Source: Neobacillus muris (lineage in GTDB: Bacteria > Bacillota > Bacilli > Bacillales > Cytobacillaceae). Taken from it: DNA of 64,000 nt. The position numbers were made by a program, and so were the translations under genes. The notes below the pieces were generated by a model. The model saw only the letters and a list, made by a program, of their open reading frames with translations. It did no database searches and had not been told where the DNA came from. Where the stretch lies: positions 1-64,000 of the forward strand of contig NZ_CALPDF010000008.1 in the NCBI RefSeq assembly GCF_943193175.1. The letters are read 5' to 3'. This document shows positions 16,461 through 24,955 of the stretch, piece after piece; positions within the stretch are counted from its first letter, which is position 1, and each line of letters opens with the position of its first letter.

Positions 16461-17369
16461 TTATTCCCTCCCTACCATATTCGTTTTCATAACGGATTCG
16501 CTTTTTTTGGTGCTTTCTAGAAGCGGTGTTTTCTTCACAGCTTCAATTAGTTTTTCGATGTCATTTATGATCGGAACTAAAGCAATTACGACACGGCCAT
16601 TCTCAAAATCCCTCCGGGTAAAATGGTACCGTTTCACCCCCAAGGTCCTTGTTGCCTCGAACAAAGCTGCCTGTCTTTGCCCAAAATTCTCCAATGTAAC
16701 ACGAAGATAATCCTTCTTGGGACTAATGACCACAGCCCTACCCTCCTCTTGAAACAATTGCGCTGCATTCTCTGTCCCAAGAAGGTTTGAAACGTACATG
16801 CCGTCTACATACAATTCATGGTTTTTCACTTCAATTTTTGCTTCATTTACTTCTGCTACATCTCCGATTGTTTTTCCTTTTGAAAAACGTTTTAGTATGT
16901 AAAGGAAAAGGAACCCAACAATTGCACCTGAAATGATTTTAACTAAGCTTGATTTGCTGTCCACCAGCTGAATGGTAATGCCAGTAGCTAACGCTACGAT
17001 AAGTGCAAAATAATTTCTGGATTCAAAGGTTTTGGCAATCCCATCAATGTAAGCATCCCCTCGATAGGCGTACTCCGTGTTTTCTAAGTCCTTTAGGCTC
17101 TCCCTTTCTGACTTTCGGACATCCCTAAATTGCTGGATAGCTAATGTTAAAAAAGTGACGGCCACAAAGTTTTTTGTCATAAGTGCGGGAATAGCAACAG
17201 CTCCCAGCGCTGCAGCCACAAAGCCTGTTACCAAATGGATCAGATACCCGTTTGGATAGCTCGGATACTGTCTAAAGTCCTCTTTAATGGTGATAATTCG
17301 GGCTAAAGTGCCGACAATAATCGAAGTAACAATTAAAATGATATGTTCCTTTGAAAGCACACCATCCAC
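16461..17369 (-). CDS. YIEGIA-family membrane protein (YphB-like)
   Basis: 302 residues with ~5-6 predicted membrane segments in the first 170 residues and a C-terminal soluble domain. The diagnostic motif appears as A-Y-I-D-G-I-A-K-T-F-E-S-R-N-Y, with Asp for the usual Glu. The family (PF14045 as I recall) is restricted to spore-forming Firmicutes, where the B. subtilis member YphB has been tied to spore formation. GTG start with AGGGGG about ten bases upstream. Two-gene operon with the small partner downstream. Sporulation control is expected, but I could not identify a forespore sigma promoter with confidence. Confidence 0.75.
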   Translation of the reverse strand: MDGVLSKEHIILIVTSIIVGTLARIITIKEDFRQYPSYPNGYLIHLVTGFVAAALGAVAIPALMTKNFVAVTFLTLAIQQFRDVRKSERESLKDLENTEYAYRGDAYIDGIAKTFESRNYFALIVALATGITIQLVDSKSSLVKIISGAIVGFLFLYILKRFSKGKTIGDVAEVNEAKIEVKNHELYVDGMYVSNLLGTENAAQLFQEEGRAVVISPKKDYLRVTLENFGQRQAALFEATRTLGVKRYHFTRRDFENGRVVIALVPIINDIEKLIEAVKKTPLLESTKKSESVMKTNMVGRE

Positions 17370-17489
17370 TCTATATTCCCCCTAGTGTTTTTTTACTAGT
17401 ATTTGGTATTCGGATGAGGAATATTTTAAAACCGGCTAGAAAAATTATCCATTTATCAAAAGGGAAAATATTGGAATCGGAATGAGGGG

Positions 17490-17520
17490 AGCAGGCAAAA
17501 CTAAGATTATTCTGCCTGCT
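17490..17520. terminator. hairpin between M20 peptidase and YIEGIA genes
   Basis: AGCAGGCA (17490-17497) and TGCCTGCT (17513-17520) form an 8-bp stem with a 15-base loop. T-rich sequence follows only on the plus strand (TATTTTAT), so its meaning is unclear. It sits in the ~177-base gap upstream of the YIEGIA-pair end of the M20 cluster. Confidence 0.4.
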
Positions 17521-17546
17521 TATTTTATCCAAATGGTTACGTGTTT

Positions 17547-18737
17547 TTAACCGATGGTGTCTTTTATGTTCAACAAATGCCTCTTTATTGGTTCGTTCGT
17601 ATTCATATGGGTTAGTCTACTGATCGTTTCTGCCAGCAAAGCAGTTCGAACAGGTAACGAGGAGATTTCCAAGTATTCATCATCTCGATGGCCATTCCCG
17701 CCGATTGGACCCATCCCATCTACCGTTGCAATGCCCATGCAACTGGTAAATGACCCGTCGGAACAACCTCCTCTAAATTCCTCCTTGATCTTAATCCCCA
17801 GCTCTTTGCCAATTTCCTGCACTATACGGATCAGTTGGTTAGATTTTTCAGTTTTCACCATCGGTGGACGATTAAGCTGACCCGCCACTTCAATTTTTGT
17901 CCCTTTTATAGTTGGATCGGAACAAATTTCTTGAATCTTCTGTTCAACTGCTTTTATTTGCTCAAGTTTAGTGATCCTTACATCCACTTCCGCTTCAGCA
18001 ATCGGGGCAATCGTATTGGCGGAGGTTCCGCCTTTTATCAAACCGACATTTACCGTGATTCCTTTATCATAGTCAGTAATTTTATGCAATTTAATTGTTT
18101 TATGTGCGATTTCTTCGATGGCACTGCGGCCCTTCTCATGATCTGACCCTGAATGGGCAGGCACACCTTTTACTTTTATTTTGTACCTCGCCCCTCCCTT
18201 ACGCTGCGTGACAATCGAGCCATTTTTCCCTGCAGCTTCTACGATCAATGCAAACTCTTTCCCTTTGCCTACTTCTTCAATTAAAGTTCTTGAATGCCTC
18301 GATCCGATTTCTTCGTCACTATTCAGGACGATTTCAACGTTCTTGTAAGCTTCATCCTGTGATTCCATCAATGTCTTCATAGCAAATAGAACAGATACCA
18401 AGCTTGCTTTCATATCCACGACGCCAGGACCATAGGCATAGTTGCCATCTACCCTGAAGGGCCGCTGTTTTGCCGTTCCTATTGGAAATACGGTATCCAT
18501 ATGGGCAGCAATCATCACCTTAGGAGCAACGGCATCTGGATGCCTAATCACCAGATTGTTTCCTCTGTTTTCTTGTGGATGGACATGGACATCGAAGCCC
18601 AGTGATTTATATTCACTTGACAAGATAGCTCCAACTTGGTCAATGCCTTGCTTGAAATAACTTCCACTATCGATATTTACCAGATTTTCCAAGAGTTCTA
18701 ACATTTCTTCCATCTTTTCATTTACTCTTTCACTCAA
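17547..18737 (-). CDS. M20 family metallopeptidase, carboxypeptidase G2-like
   Basis: About 396 residues from TTG 18737 (AGGAAG eight bases upstream; the GTG at 18746 is too near). Zinc ligands and catalytic residues are visible: A-A-H-M-D-T-V (His ~79, Asp ~81), G-P-G-V-V-D-M-K (bridging Asp ~108), D-E-E-I-G-S (Glu pair ~142-143), and a C-terminal G-H-R-D-D-E-Y His. The D-M-K-A-S and F-P-I-G signatures place it with glutamate carboxypeptidases such as CPG2. Unlike secreted CPG2 it has no signal peptide. It is last in a three-gene set with another M20 enzyme and an S9 peptidase, so it probably releases C-terminal acidic residues from imported peptides or folate-like conjugates. Confidence 0.85.
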   Translation of the reverse strand: MSERVNEKMEEMLELLENLVNIDSGSYFKQGIDQVGAILSSEYKSLGFDVHVHPQENRGNNLVIRHPDAVAPKVMIAAHMDTVFPIGTAKQRPFRVDGNYAYGPGVVDMKASLVSVLFAMKTLMESQDEAYKNVEIVLNSDEEIGSRHSRTLIEEVGKGKEFALIVEAAGKNGSIVTQRKGGARYKIKVKGVPAHSGSDHEKGRSAIEEIAHKTIKLHKITDYDKGITVNVGLIKGGTSANTIAPIAEAEVDVRITKLEQIKAVEQKIQEICSDPTIKGTKIEVAGQLNRPPMVKTEKSNQLIRIVQEIGKELGIKIKEEFRGGCSDGSFTSCMGIATVDGMGPIGGNGHRDDEYLEISSLPVRTALLAETISRLTHMNTNEPIKRHLLNIKDTIG

Positions 18738-18761
18738 ACTTTTCACTTCCTAAAAATGGAT

Positions 18762-20102
18762 TTAAAACTCATGGATGACCAATGCCGCAAATTTGATCCC
18801 TTCGATAAAGTCATCCATATAAATGTTCTCATTTGGTGCATGATTTTGAGACCCCGCATGACCTACACCAAAGCCTACTGCTGGAATTCCGAATTTTTGA
18901 CAGAGTGTATACATGGGTCCCGTGCCTGCCTGTGATCTCATCACCTGCGGCTTTTTATCAAAAAATTTCTCTGCACTGCTGACCACTTTTCTTACTAGAG
19001 GGTCTTCCAGATCTGTCACGGCAGCATGCTGACCCTTCAATGGGATGACTTCAATATCACTGAACCCGTGTTTGTCCAGATGCTTTCTCAGCAGCGTCAA
19101 TATTTCTTCAGGGTCTTGTTCGGAAACTAATCGAAAATCAATTTTTGCTTTTGCAACAGATGGTAATACGGTTTTCGAACCTTCGTCCGTATACCCTGAT
19201 TCTAATCCGCAAATGGTACATGCAGGCTGGAAAATTAGCTTCTCTTTAAGCTTAAAGCCTGTTAAATTATTTAAATAGTGCTTCAGTCCGAGCTGTTCCA
19301 ACTCTTCCTCCTCTTTGTAATCAATCGACTCTGTTAATTCCTTTTCCGCTGGTGTCAGTTCTTGTATCCGGTCGTAAAAACCGTCTATTAAAATTTCTTC
19401 CTGTTCATTTTTTAACGTGCTTAAAGCCCAAACCAGCCTCCAAGCTGGGTTCGTGATAATGGCTGCTTTAGCTGAATGCAAATCAACATTGGCTCCTTTT
19501 GCTTGCAATTCCACATAAAGCATTCCCTTGCAGCCAAGTGTGATTTGCAGCCTGCCATCCGTACTTTTAAAGCCATTTTCCCAAATGCACCCGTCTGTTG
19601 ATAATTTATCGGGGTATTTTTCTGTGAATTCATGAAGATGGGGACTGCCAATTTCTTCTTCCCCCTCGATAATGAATTTTAGATTGATCGGCAGCTCTTT
19701 ATATATCTGCTGATAAGCATGAATCGCGCAAATCCTCGAAAGCAGAGTACCCTTATTATCAGCGGTTCCTCTTGCAAATAATTTCCCGTCTCGAATCTCT
19801 GGGGAAAAAGGCGGACTTTCCCAGAAATCAATGGGATCTTCTGGTTGTACATCATAATGATTATAAAAGGTAAGTGTTTTTTCTTTCCCGGAATCAAGCT
19901 CCCCATAAACGATAGGGTTTCCGGATGTTGGAAGGGTTTCAACTGCAAAAGAAACTTTATGTAAATATTTTTCTACTAATTGGACTGTTTCATTGATACC
20001 ACGGTTTTGTGCTGCCACACTTGGCTGTCTGCAAATTTCCACTAACCAATTCAAGTACATTTCCTTATGATCTTCAATATATTGATAGACTTTTTCTAAC
20101 AA
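18762..20102 (-). CDS. M20 family dipeptidase (ArgE/DapE/ACY1/CPG2 superfamily)
   Basis: About 446 residues. GGAGG nine bases upstream favours the TTG at 20102 over the TTG at 20111. Metal site: Y-N-H-Y-D-V-Q-P (His ~82, Asp ~84), G-T-A-D-N-K-G (Asp ~115), E-G-E-E-E-I-G-S (Glu ~149-150) and a C-terminal H-A-P-N-E motif. This is the carnosinase/PepV-like dipeptidase subgroup with an inserted dimerisation domain and the G-Y-T-D-E-G-S-K-T block. Cytoplasmic. The gene starts ~30 bases after the S9 peptidase stop and ~25 bases before the next M20 gene, so it is mid-operon. Role: final cleavage of dipeptides. Confidence 0.87.
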   Translation of the reverse strand: MLEKVYQYIEDHKEMYLNWLVEICRQPSVAAQNRGINETVQLVEKYLHKVSFAVETLPTSGNPIVYGELDSGKEKTLTFYNHYDVQPEDPIDFWESPPFSPEIRDGKLFARGTADNKGTLLSRICAIHAYQQIYKELPINLKFIIEGEEEIGSPHLHEFTEKYPDKLSTDGCIWENGFKSTDGRLQITLGCKGMLYVELQAKGANVDLHSAKAAIITNPAWRLVWALSTLKNEQEEILIDGFYDRIQELTPAEKELTESIDYKEEEELEQLGLKHYLNNLTGFKLKEKLIFQPACTICGLESGYTDEGSKTVLPSVAKAKIDFRLVSEQDPEEILTLLRKHLDKHGFSDIEVIPLKGQHAAVTDLEDPLVRKVVSSAEKFFDKKPQVMRSQAGTGPMYTLCQKFGIPAVGFGVGHAGSQNHAPNENIYMDDFIEGIKFAALVIHEF

Positions 20103-20130
20103 ATGAACCAACCTCCTTACTTCGTTATCG

Positions 20131-21924
20131 TCAATGAACTAAATGCTTGATAAAAAATTCAATCGTATTTTGATGCATGACAATATGATTAGCCCGTTTC
20201 TCAGTCTGATGTCCTTCATTGTCAAAGACAGTAAAATTCACCTCTTGACCGCGTGTTTTCATCTCCTTGACAAGCTGTTCAGATTCACTGATCGGTACAC
20301 GGGTATCATTCCGGCCATGAAATACCAACAGCGGTGCCTTGATTTTATAAGAATGATGCAAAGGTGCAATATCATCAAAGAAATCACTGTCTTGATCCAA
20401 AAACCCGTACTCACACTCTCTTAGCCTTCTCCTCCATGGTCCAGTATTGGTCAATAATGTTTTCAAATTGGAAATCCCGACAATATCGACTCCCGCTGCC
20501 CATATATCTGGATAATGAGTCATCGCAGCCAATACCATAAAGCCCCCATAACTGCGTCCCACAATGCCTATTTTATGAGGGTTGATTTGATGTGTTTCGA
20601 TTAAGACCTTTACGAGCGAGATAATGTCCTTAACTGAATCCATTCTTTTACGGGCATCATCCATTTGTATATAGCTGCGTCCATAGCCGCTGCTGCCCCT
20701 GACATTTGGTGCGGCTACTGCAAACCCTTGACTAGCTAAATACTGGATAACGGGATTATACTCTGCTTTAGTCTGTCCTTCAGGTCCGCCATGAACATAA
20801 ATCACTGCCGGTTTATCGGTCCCTTGACCCTGATTATAGAAGAAGTACGGTACGTCCAGTTGATCAAAAGATGTAAATCTGCATAAATCAGGCTCTTGGC
20901 CATATCGGGCAATCGTTTCTGAATCACTGACAAACGTTAGTCTTGTCACTTCCCCGGGAATCAAGGAATATTGCCAAATATCACCTGGGATGACTGGAGT
21001 TTTTACTGTGAAAATCAATTCATCATTATTTCTCCATGAAATGGAATCAAAAACACCCGTAGGAATTCCAGTAATTTCTTTCTTACTAGTTGTTTCGACA
21101 TGGTAAAGCCATAATCGGGAATAACCTTGATCGTTTACACTTAAAGCCAGCCATTCTTCATTCGGGGACTTTTTCACTTCTTCGATATCGCATCCTTGCC
21201 AATGAAGCAGCTTTACCAGCTGATCAGGCTCCTCAAAGGAAAAGCTGCTCAAATAGTAGGTTTCTTCCCCTTTATCTGTGAGCAAATAGCCTCCTGTTTT
21301 GTTTTTTCTTATTAGGACATTTTTATAGCCTGCTGTCACCTGCGAGTTTCCTATTCTCATTTTTTCGTTGGTTTCAAGGTTTAAACAATAGATAGTGTTG
21401 TCCAAATTCGATTCCGTAATACTAATCAATAAATGCTCCTGGTCAATCCAACTCAGTACATCACAATTACCATCAAATTGAAAAACCGTTTTCGATTCTT
21501 TTGATTCGATATCAACTATAAAAACGTCGAAGAAACCGGGATGACGACGGTTGCTAGTATAGGAAAAATATCGGCTATCTGGTGACCACCCGCCCCCATA
21601 ATGAAAGTGCTCACGTGAAAGGACTAAAGTCTCCAGTCTCGAATGATCCTGATGATATAAATACAATTGTTGTTTTTCGTCACCATCACAATCCATGCCA
21701 ATTATGGATTTCTCTCCGTTTGGAGAATGAAATACTCCTAATGTACGGTCCTCCATCCTGGTAAAAAGGATAGGATTTTTCTGGTCATCCAAGGTCCATA
21801 TTTAGGGAATCCCCGTCTGATTGGAAATAAAAGTGAAAGAACCTTTGCCAGTAATGGTTTGTGATTTATACGCTGAGGGTACTTGTAAAAAGTCTTGAAG
21901 CAGCTGTTGATTCATCATCTTCAT
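20131..21924 (-). pseudogene. S9 prolyl-oligopeptidase-like peptidase interrupted by an in-frame stop
   Basis: The reading frame begins at the ATG at 21924 (or the ATGs at 21918/21915) just after AAGGAGG. It runs 40 codons, meets TAA at 21804-21802, and continues in the same frame to 20131; total ~597 codons. The segment before the stop (T-F-I-S-N-Q-T-G-I-P) joins smoothly to I-W-T-L-D after it, as in intact family members where the next residue is often Gln, so a CAA to TAA change is the simplest explanation. Downstream are an N-terminal propeller and an intact alpha/beta-hydrolase with nucleophile G-R-S-Y-G-G, Asp (G-R-N-D-T-R) and His (E-G-H-Q). Restart at TTG 21792 would yield 553 residues but has no ribosome site. 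Confidence 0.75.
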
Positions 21925-22058
21925 CTTACCTCCTTAGCATGAATGCTTTTATTAATTAGGCTCTGTAGGGTTCATTGTTGAATTTCGTGTAGGTATGAGA
22001 ATGAATAGGCGGAGAATCTCCTTCTATTGTAGATAGAGGGGCCTTAAGAAGCCGATAT

Positions 22059-22189
22059 AAGCGGAGAAATTCCGCTTAACGGCTCTAGATAAGCCAAAAT
22101 TCAATGATTTTGATAAAATAAACGGAAAAAGCTCTCTTATTTTTAAGGAAATACCCATATTTCCCAATTTAAACGGAATTTCTCCGTTT
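22059..22189. repeat. two related palindromes in the S9-oppA intergenic region
   Basis: AAGCGGAGAAATTCCGCTT (22059-22077) and AAACGGAATTTCTCCGTTT (22171-22189) are each self-complementary and share the CGGARAAATTCCG core in opposite orientation; partial copies (AAACGGAAAAA near 22120) lie between. Such A/T-framed CGGA palindromes look like a small intergenic repeat family rather than a terminator, as no T-tract follows. The intergenic stretch 21936-22240 holds no ORF that I can support. Confidence 0.5.
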
Positions 22190-22240
22190 ATTTTTCAAGC
22201 ACAGAGAATCCACGTTCAGTTATAACAGAGACATTTATTA

Positions 22241-22288
22241 AAAAAACTCTCCCCACTAATCAGACTTGGATTAAGAGGAGAGTTTTTT
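22241..22288 (-). terminator. terminator of the orphan oppA gene
   Basis: AAAAAACTCTCC and GGAGAGTTTTTT form a 12-bp stem with a ~24-base loop ten bases after the oppA stop, ending in a U-run on the minus strand. A clear intrinsic terminator. Confidence 0.9.
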
Positions 22289-22297
22289 CAGATACAT

Positions 22298-23866
22298 TTA
22301 CTCAACCTTTTTTACATTCCAAGGAATGGCACCTTGAAATACCGTTAAGTCTTCAAGCTTATTGGACGTCGCTAGGATATTGGAATAGTGGCCAAATAGG
22401 GTAAATGGCAAATAGGCTTCCCACATATGGGCTTGTAATTCTTCCCATCCGCTTTTTGCCTTTTCTTGTGTCTCAGCTGTTCTAATCGAAGCAAGCAAGT
22501 CTGCCATCTTTTGATCATTTGTCCAGCCAACATAATCAGGATTAACAACCAATAGCTGTGATGGTGTCGTTACATATCCTGTACCAACGGTCATTAAATC
22601 CCAGTTTTCAGGATTTTCCCTTCTTTCAATCAAAGTAGGCCAGTCAAAAATTTCCAGTTTTACCTTCATGCCGATTTTTTCCAGCTCCTCTTTTATGACA
22701 ACAGCCGAATTGTACATGTAATCATAATCTCGTGTCGCATACAGAACAATTTCCTCCCCGTTATAGCCGGCCTCTTTTAACTTGGCTTTGGCCGCTTCTG
22801 GGTCGGCAAGATTATAAGCCTTTTTCCCTGCATCTGTTGCCCAATCCACTTGTTCGATACTCATATAGCTAGGACTTAATTTATATAAATCCTTATTTCC
22901 GTAACTTGCCAGCATGATAGCATCCAAATCTAACGCTGTATTAACCGCATCCCGCATTTTTTGATCTGCGAATAAACCATGCTTTTTGTTATAAGTTAAA
23001 TTTAATGTACCTGCATCAAAAGAGACATAGGTTTGGAGATCTTTGTTACTCTTCAACTGATCATAATTATCATATGGCAAATATGTGGCAATATCATATT
23101 CACCCGTTTGGACCCCGGCCGTTCTCGTTGACGGATCGTTTACGATATAATAATAGACTTCATCCACATAGGCCGTTTTTCTTCCTGCAGTTCCGCTTGG
23201 TTCTTCATCGACTGCTGCATAATCATCAAAGCGTTTTAACCGAATATACTGATCTTGTTTCCATTCAACAAATTGAAATGGGCCAGTTCCGATATACTCG
23301 GTTATCCCATCTTTACCGGCAGACTCAATTACTTCCTTTGGCATTATTGCGGGAAATTGTCCTCTTCCGGCCATAATGTCTAACACATCTGACACAAACG
23401 ATTGTAATTTTAGTTCAACCGTATATTCATCCTTTGCCTCGAAGGTTGAACCGTCTAACAGTAATTTTGCCCTTGAGGATTGCTGCAGCCATCGGTCCAT
23501 TGAGGCCTTAACATCCTCAGCCTTCATTTCCTTGCCATTATGAAATGGAACCCCTTTTCTTAAATGAAACGTATACGTTAAACCATCTTCACTTTTGTCA
23601 ATAGATTCTGCTAACATCGGCACAGGCTGCTGTTTGGCATTCTGTGTGACCAAGGTCTCAAAAATATTTCTAGTCACCTCTAATGCAACTGTTGTCGTGG
23701 TTAAATGTGTGTCCAAAGTCGGAGGTTGTGCATTAAGAGCGATCTTTAACGTTCCTCCCGATTGGTCATTATTACTTTCCTTTTCCTTAGAATTAGTTGT
23801 ACTGTCACTTCTGCATCCCGCAAGCGCAATCAACAAAGCCAGCATGAGAAAGACTATTTTTTTCAC
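22298..23866 (-). CDS. peptide ABC transporter substrate-binding lipoprotein (orphan OppA/DppA)
   Basis: About 522 residues. The lipoprotein signal ends in L-I-A-L-A-G-C, giving a lipid-anchored Cys. The mature part is a cluster C (SBP_bac_5) peptide-binding protein: P-P-T-L-D near the start, the E-D-G-L-T-Y-T-F-H-L-R-K-G-V block, F-H-N-G-K-E-M-K-A-E-D-V and D-A-V-N-T-A-L-D. GTG 23866 has better spacing from AAAGG than the ATG at 23875. No permease genes are adjacent. It is closely similar along its whole length to the OppA encoded at 34689-36284 and may use that operon's permease. It is transcribed away from a LysR gene, its likely regulator. Confidence 0.88.
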   Translation of the reverse strand: MKKIVFLMLALLIALAGCRSDSTTNSKEKESNNDQSGGTLKIALNAQPPTLDTHLTTTTVALEVTRNIFETLVTQNAKQQPVPMLAESIDKSEDGLTYTFHLRKGVPFHNGKEMKAEDVKASMDRWLQQSSRAKLLLDGSTFEAKDEYTVELKLQSFVSDVLDIMAGRGQFPAIMPKEVIESAGKDGITEYIGTGPFQFVEWKQDQYIRLKRFDDYAAVDEEPSGTAGRKTAYVDEVYYYIVNDPSTRTAGVQTGEYDIATYLPYDNYDQLKSNKDLQTYVSFDAGTLNLTYNKKHGLFADQKMRDAVNTALDLDAIMLASYGNKDLYKLSPSYMSIEQVDWATDAGKKAYNLADPEAAKAKLKEAGYNGEEIVLYATRDYDYMYNSAVVIKEELEKIGMKVKLEIFDWPTLIERRENPENWDLMTVGTGYVTTPSQLLVVNPDYVGWTNDQKMADLLASIRTAETQEKAKSGWEELQAHMWEAYLPFTLFGHYSNILATSNKLEDLTVFQGAIPWNVKKVE

Positions 23867-23940
23867 GATCATCATCCTTTAAAGTTTATTTTTAAGAGCA
23901 TTTTTTTCCTTTTTTTCAAGCAAATATGTTATTCTGGTAT

Positions 23941-23963
23941 TTGAAAATATACAATATTCTGAA
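23941..23963. promoter_or_regulatory. LysR-type operator between oppA and lysR
   Basis: TTGAAAATAT-ACA-ATATTCTGAA is a 23-base interrupted palindrome (8 of 10 paired positions agree) in the divergent intergenic region, containing the T-N11-A core typical of LysR recognition sites. It lies ~75 bases before the oppA start and ~39 bases before the lysR ATG, the usual arrangement for activation of the divergent gene with autorepression. Inference from position and symmetry. Confidence 0.5.
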
Positions 23964-24001
23964 TTAAATTTTTATAATGGTTGATTCTCAAGGAGGTAGC
24001 A

Positions 24002-24898
24002 ATGGATTACCATCTTCTCACATTTGTCACAGTTGCCGAGAAAAAGAACTTTACCCGTGCAGCCGAGGCATTACATATTTCACAATCTGCCGTTACTCTA
24101 TCCATAAAGGTTCTTGAAAAGCAATATGAGTTAAAGTTACTTGACCGGAATAATAAATATGTACGATTAACCAAAGCTGGAGAAATCTTATATCAGAATG
24201 CCAAACAGATTCTTTCTCTATACGATCGGATGAATCGTTTAATAGAGGATTTATCCCATTCAGCCAGCGGGGTTATTACCATTGGTTCTAGTTATACGTT
24301 TGGGGAATATTTACTCCCAAAAATCATTGCAGAATTCACCGGAGATTTTCCACTCATTAAGCCTAATATTTCAATCAGAAACTCACATCGAATCATTGCC
24401 AAACTGCTTCGTGGCGAAATCGATTTGGCTATTGTGGAATGGATTGCGGAAAATCCCAAATTACATATCCACCCATTCGCCCAAGATGAAATGGTCCTTA
24501 TTGTTTCACCCAAGCATCCTCTAGCCTCTAAACAAGAAGTGGAGATCCATGACTTAAGGGAAGAAACATGGATTATTCGTGAGCTGGGATCTGGAACACG
24601 CCAGGCCATTAATCAACTTTTCTCAGAAAACAATTTCCTGCCCAATGAGATCCGTTCGTTTGGAAGCTCCCAAATTATTAAAGAATCGGTTGAAGCCGGT
24701 TTAGGGATTTCCATTCTATCCTTACACACCATTCGTAAAGAATTAGAATTAAAAACATTGCATACGCTAAGAATTAAGAACAACCCAATTGTCCGCAATT
24801 TTTCCTATGTCATCCCTAAAATGGACATTCAACCGAAATCTGTCAGTTTATTTTTATCCTTCCTAGAAAACTACTCTACTTTAGATATTTTTGCTTAA
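24002..24898 (+). CDS. LysR-family transcriptional regulator
   Basis: 298 residues from ATG 24002 (AAGGAGG seven bases before; the upstream in-frame ATG at 23981 lacks a site). N-terminal winged helix with the classical pattern N-F-T-R-A-A-E-A-L-H-I-S-Q-S-A-V-T-L-S-I-K-V-L-E (~18-40), then a two-lobed effector domain (~88-295). Members most like it (CysL/YwfK-type) control amino-acid and sulfur genes, but I cannot assign the ligand. Divergent from the orphan oppA with a T-N11-A palindrome between them; its likely target is that gene and possibly the downstream peptidase set. Confidence 0.88.
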   Translation: MDYHLLTFVTVAEKKNFTRAAEALHISQSAVTLSIKVLEKQYELKLLDRNNKYVRLTKAGEILYQNAKQILSLYDRMNRLIEDLSHSASGVITIGSSYTFGEYLLPKIIAEFTGDFPLIKPNISIRNSHRIIAKLLRGEIDLAIVEWIAENPKLHIHPFAQDEMVLIVSPKHPLASKQEVEIHDLREETWIIRELGSGTRQAINQLFSENNFLPNEIRSFGSSQIIKESVEAGLGISILSLHTIRKELELKTLHTLRIKNNPIVRNFSYVIPKMDIQPKSVSLFLSFLENYSTLDIFA

Positions 24899-24955
24899 TG
24901 TACATTGGTTAAGATTATTCATGTGTAAACAGTTTAAGCTTTTGTTATTTTCCTA

